Origin: Nocardiopsis sp. CNT312
GTDB lineage: Bacteria > Actinomycetota > Actinomycetes > Streptosporangiales > Streptosporangiaceae
Direction of reading: 5' to 3'
Assembly (NCBI RefSeq): GCF_000515115.1
Contig: NZ_AZXF01000012.1
Coordinates: forward strand, 124,001 to 188,000
DNA: 64,000 nucleotides
The notes under the pieces are model-generated. The model had not been told where the DNA came from, searched no databases, and saw only the letters and a program-made list of their open reading frames with translations. Both the position numbers and the translations under genes were made by a program. Positions 27,625 through 37,800 of this stretch are shown here, in pieces. Position 1 is the stretch's first letter. The number at the start of each line of letters is the position of its first letter.

Positions 27625-28458
27625 TCACACCCAGCCGAAGAGCTGGGTCCAGGCGTAGCCGGACTCCCCGACGCCGAGGGCGACCAGGCCGCAGTTGAGG
27701 ATGTTCCTGCGGTGCCCCTCGCTGTTCATCCAGGCCTCCACCACCTGCGCGGCGCTGGTCTGACCCTTGGCGACGTTCTCCGCGCCCCAGGAGTCGTAGC
27801 CGTGGCGGGAGGCCCGATCGCCGGGTCCCTCGCCCTCCGGGCTGTAGTGCGACATGTAGCCGCGCGCGTCCATGTCCTCACTGTGCTCCTGAGCGGCGGC
27901 CGTCAGGCGCGTGTCCACGCGCAGCGGGTCGCAGCCGACGGCAGCCCGTTCGGCGTTGGTGAGCTCCACGACCCGGTCGGTCAGGGCGCTCGTTCCGGTC
28001 CCCCCGCCGCCGCTCCCGCCGGACGACGAACCGCCACCGGAGCCCCCTCCCGAGCCGCCGGTGCCCTCCGCGCGCGCCGAGTCCGCCGACGGTTCCCCGT
28101 CCTCCTCCGGAGGAGAGGGGGAGACGGTGGCCTGGGCGCTCTGCCGTGCGGGCTCGGGCCGGGCGGTCGGTGCCGGATCGGCCTCTGAGGGCGCGGCGAA
28201 GAAGTCGTCGTCGAACTCCGCGTCGGGTACCGCGGCCTGTTCGGGAGGGGCTTCCCCGGAGCCCCCGGAGGGCAGGAGCCCGGTGGCGGCCGTCTGGATC
28301 AGGTCGAGTCTCTCCCCGGCCCCGGTGAAGAGCAGGGTGGCTGCCAGGGCCAGCCCGACCGGAACGGCGGTCAGCGCCGTCAGGAGCGGCAGGCGCGTGC
28401 GTCTGCCGCGCTGCCTGCGGGCATACGCTCTGCCCTTGCGTCGGCGGCCTCGGGCCAT
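27625..28458 (-). CDS. Secreted or membrane-anchored CAP-domain (SCP/PR1) protein
   Basis: 277 residues. A very basic N-terminus (ARGRRRKGRAYARRQRGRR) and one hydrophobic segment (LLTALTAVPVGLALAATLLF, about 25-45) suggest a signal anchor. A disordered Pro/Glu/Ser and Gly/Ser-rich linker runs to about 150. The CAP domain is SALTDRVVELTNAERAAVGCDPLRVD through HSEDMDARGYMSHYSPEG, ENVAKGQ and WMNSEGHRRNILNCGLVALGVG, with both conserved histidines. Extracellular role unknown in bacteria. ATG with GGAGGGAC upstream. Confidence 0.88.
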   Translation of the reverse strand: MARGRRRKGRAYARRQRGRRTRLPLLTALTAVPVGLALAATLLFTGAGERLDLIQTAATGLLPSGGSGEAPPEQAAVPDAEFDDDFFAAPSEADPAPTARPEPARQSAQATVSPSPPEEDGEPSADSARAEGTGGSGGGSGGGSSSGGSGGGGTGTSALTDRVVELTNAERAAVGCDPLRVDTRLTAAAQEHSEDMDARGYMSHYSPEGEGPGDRASRHGYDSWGAENVAKGQTSAAQVVEAWMNSEGHRRNILNCGLVALGVGESGYAWTQLFGWV

Positions 28459-28664
28459 GTCGCTGTCCCTCCGTGCGGGTTCGGGCACATCGCGGCCGTG
28501 CGGGTACCGCGTGTGTCGGGAGCGTTCTCCCGGGACCGCCCTGGCTGATGGGGCCGGAGCAAATGTCCGAGAAAGGAAGACCAAATCGTAACAAAGAATA
28601 CTGCGTTGTGGTTTGTGATGGGCGCGCGTGTGGCAGGTCCGAGCGATCCGCGACAATGGGGGCT

Positions 28665-29396
28665 GTGAGTCTCTACCGCGATGAGGGGGTCGTCCTGCGC
28701 ACCCAGAAACTGGGCGAGGCGGACCGCATCATCACCCTCCTGACCCGGCGCACCGGCCTGGTGCGCGCCGTCGGCAAGGGGGTGCGCCGCACCAAGTCGC
28801 GGTTCGGCGCCCGCCTCGAACCGTGCACCCACGTGGACGCGCAGTTCTACACGGGCCGCACTCTGGACGTGATCACCCAGGCCGAGACGGTCCGCGCCTA
28901 CGGCGAGGCGGTCGTGTCCGACTACGCCGGCTACACCGCGGCCACCGCCATGCTGGAGACGGCCGAGAAGATCGTCGCGGTGGAGAAGGACCCGGCACTG
29001 CGCCAGTTCCTTCTGCTCATCGGCGCCCTGCGTGTCCTGGGGGAGGGGACGCACGACGCGCGGCTGGTCCTGGACGCCTACCTGCTCCGTTCACTGGCCG
29101 TGGCCGGATACGCGCCGGCGCTGAGCGGGTGCGCCCGATGCGGCAGTCGCGGCGAGCAGAGGGCGTTCGCGGTCCACGCCGGCGGTATGGTCTGCTCGGT
29201 ATGCCGTCCCCACGGCGCCGTGCACCCGCACGCCGAGACGCTCCGACTGATGTCGGCCCTGCTCGAAGGCGACTGGCCGGCCGCGGACGCCAGTGAGGGA
29301 GGGCACCGCTCCGAGTGCAGCGGGCTGGTCGCGGCCTACCTGCAATGGCACCTGGAGAACGGTATCCGATCACTGCGCCACGTGGAGCGTTCTTGA
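28665..29396 (+). CDS. recO: DNA repair protein RecO
   Basis: 243 residues. OB-fold N-terminus [26 protein letters not shown], then [21 protein letters not shown], and a C-terminal zinc finger [13 protein letters not shown] with CSVCRPHGA. RecO loads RecA at single-strand gaps and anneals DNA. The GTG at 28665 gives the standard actinobacterial N-terminus; an in-frame ATG at 28656 adds MGA. The TTG start of uppS overlaps the stop. Confidence 0.94.
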   Translation: MSLYRDEGVVLRTQKLGEADRIITLLTRRTGLVRAVGKGVRRTKSRFGARLEPCTHVDAQFYTGRTLDVITQAETVRAYGEAVVSDYAGYTAATAMLETAEKIVAVEKDPALRQFLLLIGALRVLGEGTHDARLVLDAYLLRSLAVAGYAPALSGCARCGSRGEQRAFAVHAGGMVCSVCRPHGAVHPHAETLRLMSALLEGDWPAADASEGGHRSECSGLVAAYLQWHLENGIRSLRHVERS

Positions 29397-30214
29397 GTCT
29401 GTTCAGCTTCGACCCCGGACACCGGCGGGACTACACGCCGCCCGCCGCGCACCCCAGCGGCGCCCGCCCTCCGCGGCTGCCGACGGCGCTGGTGCCCCGA
29501 CACGTGGCCGTGGTCATGGACGGCAACGGGCGCTGGGCCAAGGAGCGCGGCCTGCCCCGGACCGAGGGGCACAAGGCGGGCGAGTCCTCCCTCTTCGACG
29601 TGATCGAGGGTGCGCTGGAGCTCGGTGTGGAGCACCTGTCCGCCTATGCCTTCTCCACGGAGAACTGGAAGCGCTCCCCAGACGAGGTGCGCTTCCTCAT
29701 GGGGTTCAACCGCGACGTCATCCGCCGCCGCCGTGACGAGCTGCACGCCCGGGGGGTGCGCGTGGTCTGGGCCGGACGCACGGGGCGGCTGTGGAAGAGC
29801 GTGCTCAAGGAGCTCGCCGACGCCGAGGAGATGACGAAGGACAACACGGCGCTGACCCTCCAGTTCTGCGTCAACTACGGCGGCCGGGCCGAGATCACCG
29901 ACGCCGTGCGCGAGCTGGCCCGCCAGGCCGCCGGCGGGCGGCTGAAACCGGACCGGATCGACGAGGACGACATCTCCGGCCTCCTGTACGCGCCCGAGGT
30001 GCCCGACGTGGACCTGTTCGTGCGCTCCTCCGGTGAGCAGCGCCTGTCCAACTTCCTGCTCTGGCAGTCCGCCTACGCCGAGTTCGTGTTCCTGGACACG
30101 CTCTGGCCCGACTTCGACCGCCGCGACCTGTGGCGGGCCTGTGAGATCTACGCGAGCCGGGACCGCCGCTACGGTGGGGCGGTGCCCAACCCGGTACCCG
30201 AGGAGGACCAGTGA
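29393..30214 (+). CDS. uppS: Isoprenyl transferase (undecaprenyl diphosphate synthase)
   Basis: 273 residues. Active-site start [27 protein letters not shown] (Asp43) and the C-terminal [27 protein letters not shown] are diagnostic for cis-prenyltransferases. The product is the C50-C55 carrier lipid precursor for peptidoglycan and teichoic acids. The start is a TTG at 29393 overlapping the recO stop (TTGA) with GTGGAG upstream. A GTG overlap couples it to an SGNH hydrolase. Confidence 0.94.
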   Translation: MSLFSFDPGHRRDYTPPAAHPSGARPPRLPTALVPRHVAVVMDGNGRWAKERGLPRTEGHKAGESSLFDVIEGALELGVEHLSAYAFSTENWKRSPDEVRFLMGFNRDVIRRRRDELHARGVRVVWAGRTGRLWKSVLKELADAEEMTKDNTALTLQFCVNYGGRAEITDAVRELARQAAGGRLKPDRIDEDDISGLLYAPEVPDVDLFVRSSGEQRLSNFLLWQSAYAEFVFLDTLWPDFDRRDLWRACEIYASRDRRYGGAVPNPVPEEDQ

Positions 30215-31056
30215 CGGATCGTACGGGGGAGAAGGAGACACCCCTGGTCAGGCCGGGGATGTCGTTCCTGGCGCTGGGGGACAGCTTCACCGAGGGCGTG
30301 GGGGATCCCTCCCCGGGCGGGGAGACGGAGTTCCGCGGCTGGGCGGACCGGGTGGCCGCCCACGTGGCCGACCACGTGGGCGAGGTGCGCTACGCCAACC
30401 TGGCCGTGCGCGGCAAGCTCATGCGCCAGATCGTCACCGACCAGGTTCCGGCGGCCGTGGAGATGGCACCCGACCTGGTCTCGCTGTGCGCGGGCGGCAA
30501 CGACCTGCTGCGTCCCGGCGGAGACCCCGAGCGCATGGCCCGGGTGCTGGACCACACGGTGGCCCGGCTGCGTGCCGTCGGGAGCCGTGTGCTGCTCTTC
30601 ACCGGGGTGAACGTCTCCACCGGCTACATGCGCACCACGATCGGCCTGTTCGCGCGCTACTACATGAACGTGCGCGCCATCGCCGACCGGCACGACTGCC
30701 TGCTGGTCGACCAGTGGTCGATGCGCGTCCTGACCGACCCCCGCGCCTGGGACGGGGACCGGCTGCACATGTCCCCGGAGGGCCACCGCAGGCTGGCGCT
30801 GCGGGTGGCGGAGGTGCTCGGCGTGCCCACGGAGCGGCGCTGGGACGAGCCGTGGCCGGAGGCGGAGCCGGTCGGGTGGCGCCAGGCGCGCAGGGAGGAC
30901 CTGGTGTGGGTGAGGGAGTCGCTGGGGCCCTGGATCGGGCGCCGACTCACGGGCAGGTCCTCCGGTGACGCGGTGACCGCCAAGTTCCCCGAGCCGATCA
31001 CGGTCAAGGGCACGGCTGAGCCGACGGCCCCCGCCTCAGACGAAAATGTGACATAA
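30211..31056 (+). CDS. SGNH/GDSL hydrolase (copy 1)
   Basis: 281 residues, no signal peptide. Block [16 protein letters not shown] (catalytic Ser), block II NLAVRGK, block [12 protein letters not shown] (oxyanion Asn), and block [17 protein letters not shown] with Asp-x-x-His are all present, so it should be an active esterase or lipase. It overlaps the uppS stop by 4 bases. That coupling suggests a substrate in the cell-wall lipid pathway, but no family member here is characterised to my knowledge. The C-terminal 30 residues are disordered. Confidence 0.88.
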   Translation: MTDRTGEKETPLVRPGMSFLALGDSFTEGVGDPSPGGETEFRGWADRVAAHVADHVGEVRYANLAVRGKLMRQIVTDQVPAAVEMAPDLVSLCAGGNDLLRPGGDPERMARVLDHTVARLRAVGSRVLLFTGVNVSTGYMRTTIGLFARYYMNVRAIADRHDCLLVDQWSMRVLTDPRAWDGDRLHMSPEGHRRLALRVAEVLGVPTERRWDEPWPEAEPVGWRQARREDLVWVRESLGPWIGRRLTGRSSGDAVTAKFPEPITVKGTAEPTAPASDENVT

Positions 31057-31126
31057 GGCGCAAAAGCAGCGAAAAGACCAACCTACTGTCGCGTAACTAT
31101 GGCCCTGAGTCGCATCATTGCGTACC

Positions 31127-31960
31127 ATGAGCGGCTTTCGGACCAGTGAACTCACCCAGAAGGACATCCTGTCCTACGTGGCCCTTGGTGACAGCTTCAC
31201 CGAGGGCATGAGCGACCCCTACCCGGACAGCGACACCGTCCCCGAAGGACGCTACCGCGGCTGGGCGGACCGGGTGGCCGGGCACCTGGCCGGCCACGTG
31301 GGCGAGGTGCGCTACGCCAACCTGGCCGTGCGCGGCAAGCTCATCGCCCAGATCAGGGACGAACAGGTGGAGCCGGCGGCTGAGATGGCGCCGGACCTGG
31401 TCACCCTGTGCGCGGGCGGCAACGACATCATCCGCCCCGGAGCCGACCCCGACCGGACGGTGGAGCTGTTCGAGGATATGGTGGCGCGCCTGTCCGCCAC
31501 CGGTGCGCGCGTGGTCGTCTTCACCGGGTTCGACACCAACTGGCAGCCGGTCATGCGCCACCTGCGCGGCCGGATCGCCACCTACAACATGCACATGCGC
31601 GCCGTCGCCGACCGGTACGGCTGCGACGTCGTGGACCTGTGGAGCATGGGCTGCCTGTCCGACCCGCGGGCGTGGAGCTGGGACCGCCTCCACCTGTCAC
31701 CGGAGGGGCACCGCAGGGTGGCCCTGCGCACCTGCGAGGTCCTGGGCGTCCCGGTGGCGGGCCGGTGGGACGCCCCTTGGCCGCCGCCCGAGCCCCGCGC
31801 CTGGCGCACCGCGCGCCAGGAGGACCTGCACTGGGCGCGCGAGTTCCTGGTGCCGTGGATCGGGCGCAGGCTCAGCGGCCGCTCCTCCGGCGACGGCCTG
31901 GGCCCCAAACGACCCGTGCTGCGGCCGTGCCGGCGCACCGACCACCACGACGAGCCCTGA
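31127..31960 (+). CDS. SGNH/GDSL hydrolase (copy 2)
   Basis: 277 residues, a close paralogue of the preceding gene: [44 protein letters not shown], and WDRLHLSPEGHRRVAL. The [30 protein letters not shown] segment, read in pieces, is nearly identical in both, while the termini differ. ATG at 31127 is preferred over an in-frame TTG three codons earlier. There is no ribosome binding site; a TAACTA -10 (31095-31100) sits about 30 bases upstream, so it may have its own promoter. Both copies keep a complete catalytic set. Confidence 0.87.
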   Translation: MSGFRTSELTQKDILSYVALGDSFTEGMSDPYPDSDTVPEGRYRGWADRVAGHLAGHVGEVRYANLAVRGKLIAQIRDEQVEPAAEMAPDLVTLCAGGNDIIRPGADPDRTVELFEDMVARLSATGARVVVFTGFDTNWQPVMRHLRGRIATYNMHMRAVADRYGCDVVDLWSMGCLSDPRAWSWDRLHLSPEGHRRVALRTCEVLGVPVAGRWDAPWPPPEPRAWRTARQEDLHWAREFLVPWIGRRLSGRSSGDGLGPKRPVLRPCRRTDHHDEP

Positions 31961-31990
31961 CCGCCCCGGGCCGCAGGCGCCTCTCGGCCA

Positions 31991-32017
31991 CGGTGCCCCC
32001 GCCCGGAAGGGGGACCG
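31991..32017. terminator. Possible terminator between SGNH copy 2 and zur
   Basis: CGGT-G-CCCCC pairs with GGGGG-ACCG (9 bp with one bulged G, 8-base loop) in the gap between convergent genes. It is weaker than the other terminators in the window. Confidence 0.4.
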
Positions 32018-32062
32018 CGCCCACGCGGTTCCGGAGCCCGGGTGATCTCAGAGAGGCACCGC

Positions 32063-32440
32063 TCAGCGGGAGGCGCAGGAGGCGCAGGTGCCGAACACCT
32101 CGACGGTGTGTGTCACCCCGGTGAAGCCGTACCGGGTGCCCACCTCGGTGGCCCAGGCCTCCACGGCGGGCCCCTCGATCTCCACGGCCGTGGAGCACAC
32201 CCGGCACACCAGGTGGTGATGGTGCTGCTCGGTGTCGCACGCCCGGTAGACCGCCTCACCCTCGTTGGTGCGCAGCACGTCCACTTCGCCCGTCTCGCTC
32301 AGCGCCTGGAGCGCCCGGTAGACGGTGGTCAGGCCGATCTTGGAGCCCTCGGCGCGCAGGTCAGCGTACAGGTCCTGGGCGCTGCGGAACCCGGTGGACC
32401 CGGTCAGTGCCTGGCGGACCGTCTCACGGCGCGTACTCAT
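32063..32440 (-). CDS. zur: Fur-family zinc uptake regulator Zur
   Basis: 125 residues. Winged helix: TVRQALTGSTGFRSAQDLYADLRAEGSKIGLTTVYRALQAL in pieces. Metal sites: HHHHLVCRVC (structural and regulatory ligands) and a C-terminal FGTCASCASR with the second CxxC. When zinc-loaded it represses zinc import genes. Coupled to znuB by a 4-base ATGA overlap, so it is autoregulated with the transporter through the Zur box at 34245. Confidence 0.9.
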   Translation of the reverse strand: MSTRRETVRQALTGSTGFRSAQDLYADLRAEGSKIGLTTVYRALQALSETGEVDVLRTNEGEAVYRACDTEQHHHHLVCRVCSTAVEIEGPAVEAWATEVGTRYGFTGVTHTVEVFGTCASCASR

Positions 32441-33345
32441 GACTGTTCCACCCTTCCCCCGGTCGTGGTCGCAGGCATCGTATCCGCCAGAGGGCCGTCC
32501 CCCGGACCGCGGCTGGCCGCCGACCGCCGCTTGGAGAGGCGGTTCAGCACACCGCTCGCGGCGACCGCCGCACAGAATACCGCCAGCGCCAGGATGACGA
32601 TCGTGGCCCCCGGTGCCAGGTCTCCGTAGAAGGCGGTGGTCAGACCGCCCACCGAGGAGGCCAGGCCGATCACCACGGCCAGGCCCATGGTCACCCGGAA
32701 GCTGCGGGTCAACTGCTGCGCCGCGGCCACCGGGACGATGAGCAGTGCGCTGACCATGAGCACACCCACGATCCGCATGGCGATGACCACCGTCAACGCC
32801 GCCGTCACCGACAGCAGGATGCTCAGGAAGCGCACCGGAAGCCCGTGGGCGCGTGCCACCTCCTCGTCCTGGCACAGCACGAACAGTTCGCGGCCGAACA
32901 GCGCCACGACGGCGAACACGCCGAGCGTCAGCCCGGCCACGAACCACAGGTCCTCCTCGGCGACGGTGCTCACCGAACCGAAGAGATAGGACGTCAGGGT
33001 CGCGTTGCTCGCCCCGGGGGTGAGGTTGATCAGCAGCACGCCCCCCGCGATGCCGCCGTAGAACAGCAGGGCCAGCGCCACCTCGCCGCTGGCGCGGGTC
33101 CGCACCCGCACCAGCTCCATGAGCACGGCGCCCGCCGTCGCCACCACCGCCGCCGTGAGCACGGGGGAGGTACTGGTGAGCAGGCCCAGGGCCACACCGG
33201 TGAGCGCCACGTGCCCGATGCCGTCGCCCAGCAGAGCCAGGCGGCGCTGGACGAGGAACGTGCCGATGACCGGGGTGACCAGGCCCACGAGAACGGCGGC
33301 GAGGAGGGCGCGCCGCATGAACTCGTACTGGAGCAGTTCAGTCAC
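32437..33345 (-). CDS. znuB: Zinc ABC transporter permease ZnuB
   Basis: 302 residues with about eight hydrophobic helices of the ABC-3 metal permease family: FLVQRRLALLGDGIGHVALTGVALG near the N-terminus, FGSVSTVAEEDLW, and RIVGVLMVSALLIVPVAAAQQLTRSF. The GTG start overlaps znuC by 8 bases. The C-terminal 35 residues are a basic Ser/Pro-rich cytoplasmic tail. It works with ZnuC; no znuA substrate-binding gene lies in the window. Confidence 0.92.
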   Translation of the reverse strand: MTELLQYEFMRRALLAAVLVGLVTPVIGTFLVQRRLALLGDGIGHVALTGVALGLLTSTSPVLTAAVVATAGAVLMELVRVRTRASGEVALALLFYGGIAGGVLLINLTPGASNATLTSYLFGSVSTVAEEDLWFVAGLTLGVFAVVALFGRELFVLCQDEEVARAHGLPVRFLSILLSVTAALTVVIAMRIVGVLMVSALLIVPVAAAQQLTRSFRVTMGLAVVIGLASSVGGLTTAFYGDLAPGATIVILALAVFCAAVAASGVLNRLSKRRSAASRGPGDGPLADTMPATTTGGRVEQS

Positions 33346-34225
33346 GACCGGGAACCTCGAATCGGATCAGGGCCGTCGCCGAGGCGGACCAGGGGTCGGG
33401 GTCGTTCGGGTCGGGGTGGGGGTGCTGGTGCTCGTGGCCCGGGCGCGCGCACGCGCCGGTGGCCGGGGGCGTGGGGCCGTCGTGGACGATGCGGCCCTCG
33501 TCCAGCACCACCGAGCGTTCGATGACCTCCTCCAGAGGACCCGGCTCGTGCAGGACCAGGACTACGGTGGCCCCCTGCCCGCGCAGGCGGGCGATGGTCT
33601 CGGCCAGCGCCTTCTGGTTCTCCGCGTCCACCCCGGCCATGGGCTCGTCCATGACGAAGGTGTCGGGCCGCCCGGCCAGGGCGCGGGCGATGAGGACGCG
33701 CTGCTGCTGGCCGCCGGAGAGTTCGCGCACGGAGTCGCGGGCGCGGCCGGCCAGGCCCACGGTCTCCAGGGCCTCGTGTACGGCGGCCCGGTCGGAGCGG
33801 CTGGGAAAGAACGACAGGCGGCCGCGTGTCGCGACCTGACCGGAGGCGACGATCTCGCGGACGGTGGCGGGGACGGCGCCGCCCGCCGTGAGCCGCTGCG
33901 GAACGTACCCGATGCGCCGCCACTGCCGGAACCGGCGCAGGGGGGTGCCGTGCAGGAGGACCTCGCCGGAGACGAGCGGCACGATGCCGAGCATGGCGCG
34001 CATGAGTGTGGACTTGCCGGAGCCGTTGGGCCCCAGGACGGCCGTGGTCCGGCCCGCGTGGAGGTCCAGGCTCACCCCGTCCAGGACGGGGACCCCGTCG
34101 TAGGCGACACGGGCGTCGGCGATCCGGAAGGCGGGAGGGGCCGACGGGTGGCGCGGCAGCAGGGCCTCCGCTGCCGGGGGCGGGTCTGCGGGCGGCGGGG
34201 CGTCCCTCCTGAACTGGTCTGACAC
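33338..34225 (-). CDS. znuC: Zinc ABC transporter ATPase ZnuC with His-rich tail
   Basis: 295 residues. Walker A GPNGSGKST, Q-loop YVPQRL, signature LSGGQQQR, Walker B TFVMDEP and switch His in VLHEPG are intact. Two unusual parts stand out. One is a 35-residue Pro/Ala-rich N-terminal extension. The other is a C-terminal GHEHQHPHPDPNDPDP segment whose alternating histidines and acids could bind zinc near the transporter. GTG start. First gene of znuC-znuB-zur. Confidence 0.93.
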   Translation of the reverse strand: MSDQFRRDAPPPADPPPAAEALLPRHPSAPPAFRIADARVAYDGVPVLDGVSLDLHAGRTTAVLGPNGSGKSTLMRAMLGIVPLVSGEVLLHGTPLRRFRQWRRIGYVPQRLTAGGAVPATVREIVASGQVATRGRLSFFPSRSDRAAVHEALETVGLAGRARDSVRELSGGQQQRVLIARALAGRPDTFVMDEPMAGVDAENQKALAETIARLRGQGATVVLVLHEPGPLEEVIERSVVLDEGRIVHDGPTPPATGACARPGHEHQHPHPDPNDPDPWSASATALIRFEVPGRD

Positions 34226-34244
34226 ACCACCAGTATCGGGAAAA

Positions 34245-34259
34245 TGAAAACGATTGTCA
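34245..34259 (-). promoter_or_regulatory. Zur box
   Basis: TGAAAACGATTGTCA, 20 bases before znuC, is an imperfect 7-1-7 inverted repeat close to the actinobacterial Zur consensus TGAAAATNATTTTCA. It lies in the only AT-rich stretch of this region, where the znuC promoter should be. Confidence 0.75.
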
Positions 34260-34297
34260 AAACGCGTCCGGGTGCTCCCGGAGCTGGTCGCGCGCGC

Positions 34298-34666
34298 TCA
34301 GAATTCCAGGAGCCTGGCGGCGGTCAGGAACGCCACGACCACGATCATGAGCACGCGCGGGGCGCGCCCGCTCCGATCCAGGGCCGGCCAGCCCAGGTAG
34401 GCCAGCCACACCAGGAACACCAGGATCAGCACCAGGCACGGCGCGCCGACCCACCAGGGGGCCATCAGTCCCGAGACGAACAGGGCGCCCAGCACCAGCG
34501 GTGTGAACCAGCGCGGCATACGGCTCAGCCACACCAGGAGGACCGCGCTGCGCCGCTCCACCGCGTGCCGCAGCCGGGAGGGCCCCGGGTCCCGACCGGG
34601 GCCGTCGTGGGGCAGGGGCCGTTCGGGGCCGTGGCCCGGCCCGCTGCCGTGTTCGGGGGAGACCAT
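34298..34666 (-). CDS. DUF6703-like small membrane protein
   Basis: 122 residues. A 45-residue hydrophilic Gly/Pro/His-rich N-terminus precedes VERRSAVLLVWLSRMPRWFTPLVLGALFVSGL and two or three more hydrophobic segments (WWVGAPCLVLILVFLVWLAYL; PRVLMIVVVAFLTAARLLEF), giving about three membrane helices. This pattern is common in actinobacterial hypothetical proteins. The ATG at 34666 has GAGGAA about 10 bases upstream. It lies before znuC on the same strand but its stop is 38 bases upstream of the Zur box, so it is probably a separate unit. Confidence 0.65.
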   Translation of the reverse strand: MVSPEHGSGPGHGPERPLPHDGPGRDPGPSRLRHAVERRSAVLLVWLSRMPRWFTPLVLGALFVSGLMAPWWVGAPCLVLILVFLVWLAYLGWPALDRSGRAPRVLMIVVVAFLTAARLLEF

Positions 34667-34874
34667 CGCCGTGCGTTCCTCGTTCCAGTGCGGCCTGCGC
34701 GAGCCGGATCGACCGGCGCCCAACGGGCACGGTACCCGCGATCCGCCCGATCCATGTGTGCGGGGCCCGAAACGCGCCCCGGATTCTCGCGGACACGGAA
34801 TCACCGATCCACTGCAAGCGATCCACTACATTCATGGGACGGGTGTCCCCGAGAACAAGTAACGAGGTCATCCG

Positions 34875-37800
34875 ATGTCAGAGTGCCGCCCCGCGACGGG
34901 GACCCCTCGGAGGATGCCGCTTCCCGTGCCCCAGATCACCGTCATCGTGACCTTCGACGCCACCGAACCGCACCTGCAGGACTGCCTGGACTCCCTGGCA
35001 CGCCAGGACGGTACGGACCCCCAGGCCCGGGCCGAGGCCGTCCTCGTCCCCGTGATCCCGCCCGGCACCGGCGTCCCGGGCACCGGGACGGCGCACACCG
35101 ACGGCGACGACGAGTCGGTCGAGTCCGCCCCGCGCGACGCCATGGCCGTCGCCAGGGCGTTCGCCGCCGCATCGCCCCCTGGTCTCACGGTCCGCCTCCT
35201 GGACGGCGCGCCCTGTTCCGACCGTTCCGCCGCACGCGCCCGGGGGGCCGAGGCCGCCGCCGGAACCCACCTCCTCTTCCTGGACGGGGCAGACGCCCTC
35301 ACCGGATACGCGCTCGCCTACCTGGCCCGCGGGGCTCGCGACAGCGGCTCCGACCTCGTGGTGGGCGGGGCCCACCGGTTCAACGAACTCGGAGCCTCGC
35401 CCTCCCGGGCCCACCGCGCCTACGGTGCCCGCCCCCGCACCGCCGAGGACCCCCGCCACGTTCCCGGCCTGCTCACCGACCCCGCCCTGGGCAACAGGCT
35501 CTGGCGCGGGGAGTTCTGGAACGCGTGGCCCGACCACGGCCTGCACCCCGATGACGTCGACCTCGCCCTGCGCCGAGCCGTCCTGTCCGCCCGCACCGTG
35601 GACTACCTCCCAGCCCCCGTCCTGCTCATCCGCGAACGCGACGCCGACCCGGCCGTGCCCGACGCCGACCTCCTCGCCCGCCGCCTCGTCGCCGCGGGCA
35701 CCCTCGCCGCGGGTCTGGCCGCCACCGACCGCGACCTGTGGGACCGCACCCTCCTCGAAGGCGAACTCGCCAGAGCGCTCAAACACCTCGACGAGGCCGC
35801 CCCCGACGTTCGCCGCGCCCTGGTCGAACTGGTCGGCACCTACCTCGAACACGTCTCCCCGGAGACCGTCGACGGCCTGCGCGCCCTGCACCGGCTCATG
35901 TACCACCTCGTGCGCCGGGACCGGGTGGACGACCTCGCCGAACTCGCCGTCTTCGCGCGCAGCGTCGAGATCAAGAAGGCCCCCGCCGTCCGGCGCGGCC
36001 TCGCCTACTACCTGCGCTACCCCTTCTTCGAGTCCACCGACCCGGACAAGGCCGTCCCCCGCCACGTGTACCGGCTCGACGACCACCTCCACGCCAGACA
36101 GAAGACCGAGGAGGTGCGCTGGAGGGACGGCCGCCTGCACATCAGCGGCCGGATCGGCCTGCCCCACCTGCCCGCCCGCAAGCGGTGGCAGCAGTACGTG
36201 ACCGCCCACGCCGTCGATACCCGGGGTGTCCGCCGCGTCCGCCTTCCCGTACGGGTGCGCCGGGCCGCCGAGTACCGCCTCCCCGACGTCCCCGAGGCCG
36301 CCCGCCACGACTGGGGCGGGTTCACCGTGGTCCTGGACCCGGCACGGCTGCGCACCGGCGGCCGGTGGGAGCCGGGTGAGTGGACGGTGGAGATGACGGT
36401 GTTCAACCGGGGCCTGGTCCGTCACAAGACCATCTCACACCCCGTGCCCGGACCGCCCGAACGGCCCGGATGCCACGAGGCGGCCGAGGATCTGTGGATC
36501 CGCCCCCGCTGGGACGCGGCCCGCCGCCTCGTCATCGCCGTCGAACCGGTGCGCGCCCGGATCACCGGCCACGGCCACGATGCGGACACCGGCGTCCTGG
36601 AACTGCGCGGCGAACTGCTGGGCGAGCCGGGTGCCACCCAGGGGGAACTCCGTCTGACCCGCGCGCCCGGCACCGCCGAGACCGTCCACCCTGCCACCGT
36701 CGCGGACGGCCGCTTCACCGCCCGGGTCGACACCCGGGCCCTCTTCGACCGCGCCGTGGACGAGTGCGGCGGCGCGATCCTCCAGGAGGAGTGGGAGGCC
36801 CTCATGGTCCTCGGCGGTACGGAGGCGGTTCCCCTCGTCCTGCCCGACGGCGTGGCCGCCACCGCCTACGCCTTGCGGGACGCACGGCGCGAGCTGGCCG
36901 TCCAGCGCACCCCCACCGGACACGCGCGGCTGCGCGCCGGACGGGCCCGCCCGATCGTCGACAGCGCCCGCTGGGAGGGGCGCGACCTGGTCCTGGAGGG
37001 GGAGTTCGGCGCCGACACCGAACTGTGGATCGTGGCCAAGGCCCGCGGGCGCGACGAGGAGCACGTGTTCGACACCCGCCGGGACGGCCACCGCTTCACG
37101 GCCCGGCTCTCCCCGGCCGACACCTCCACACTCTCCGGCCCCCTGTCCCTGCCCGCGGGCTCCTACCGGCTGTGGGGCAGGACCACCGGTGCCGGCCCCG
37201 CGCCGTCGGTGGACGCGGGCGTGGAGTACGGCGAGGACCTCATCGCCGAGCCGCCCATCGCGATGAGCACCGACCAGCGCGACTACACCCTCACCTACCA
37301 GGGCCGGGGTATCCCCGTCCTCACCGTCGGCAGCGACCTGCGCCCCGCCGAGCGCGGTACGTTCGCCCAGCGCGGCCTCCGGGAGACCGACTACCCTCGC
37401 TGGCGCGGCGAGCCTCTCACCGAGGGCGTCCTCTTCGACTCCTACACCGGCCGCCAGTACTCCGACAGCCCGCAGAGCATCTGCGCGCGGCTGCGCGCCG
37501 ACGAGCGGTGGGAGCACTACCCGATGTCCTGGCTGGTCGCCGACGGCCAGGTGAACCTGCCCGAGGGCCTCGCACCGGTCCGCCTCAAGGGGCGCGAGTA
37601 CTACGAGGCCCTGGCCCGCACCCGCTACCTGGTGACCAACTCGCGCCAGCCCGCGTGGTTCCACAAGCGCCCCGACCAGGTGGTCGTACAGACCTGGCAC
37701 GGGTCGATGCTCAAACGCATCGGCTTCGACGTGGAGAACGTCGGCGGCAAGTCGCGCGACTACTTCGACAAGCTCGCCTGGGAGACGCGTCAGTGGGACT

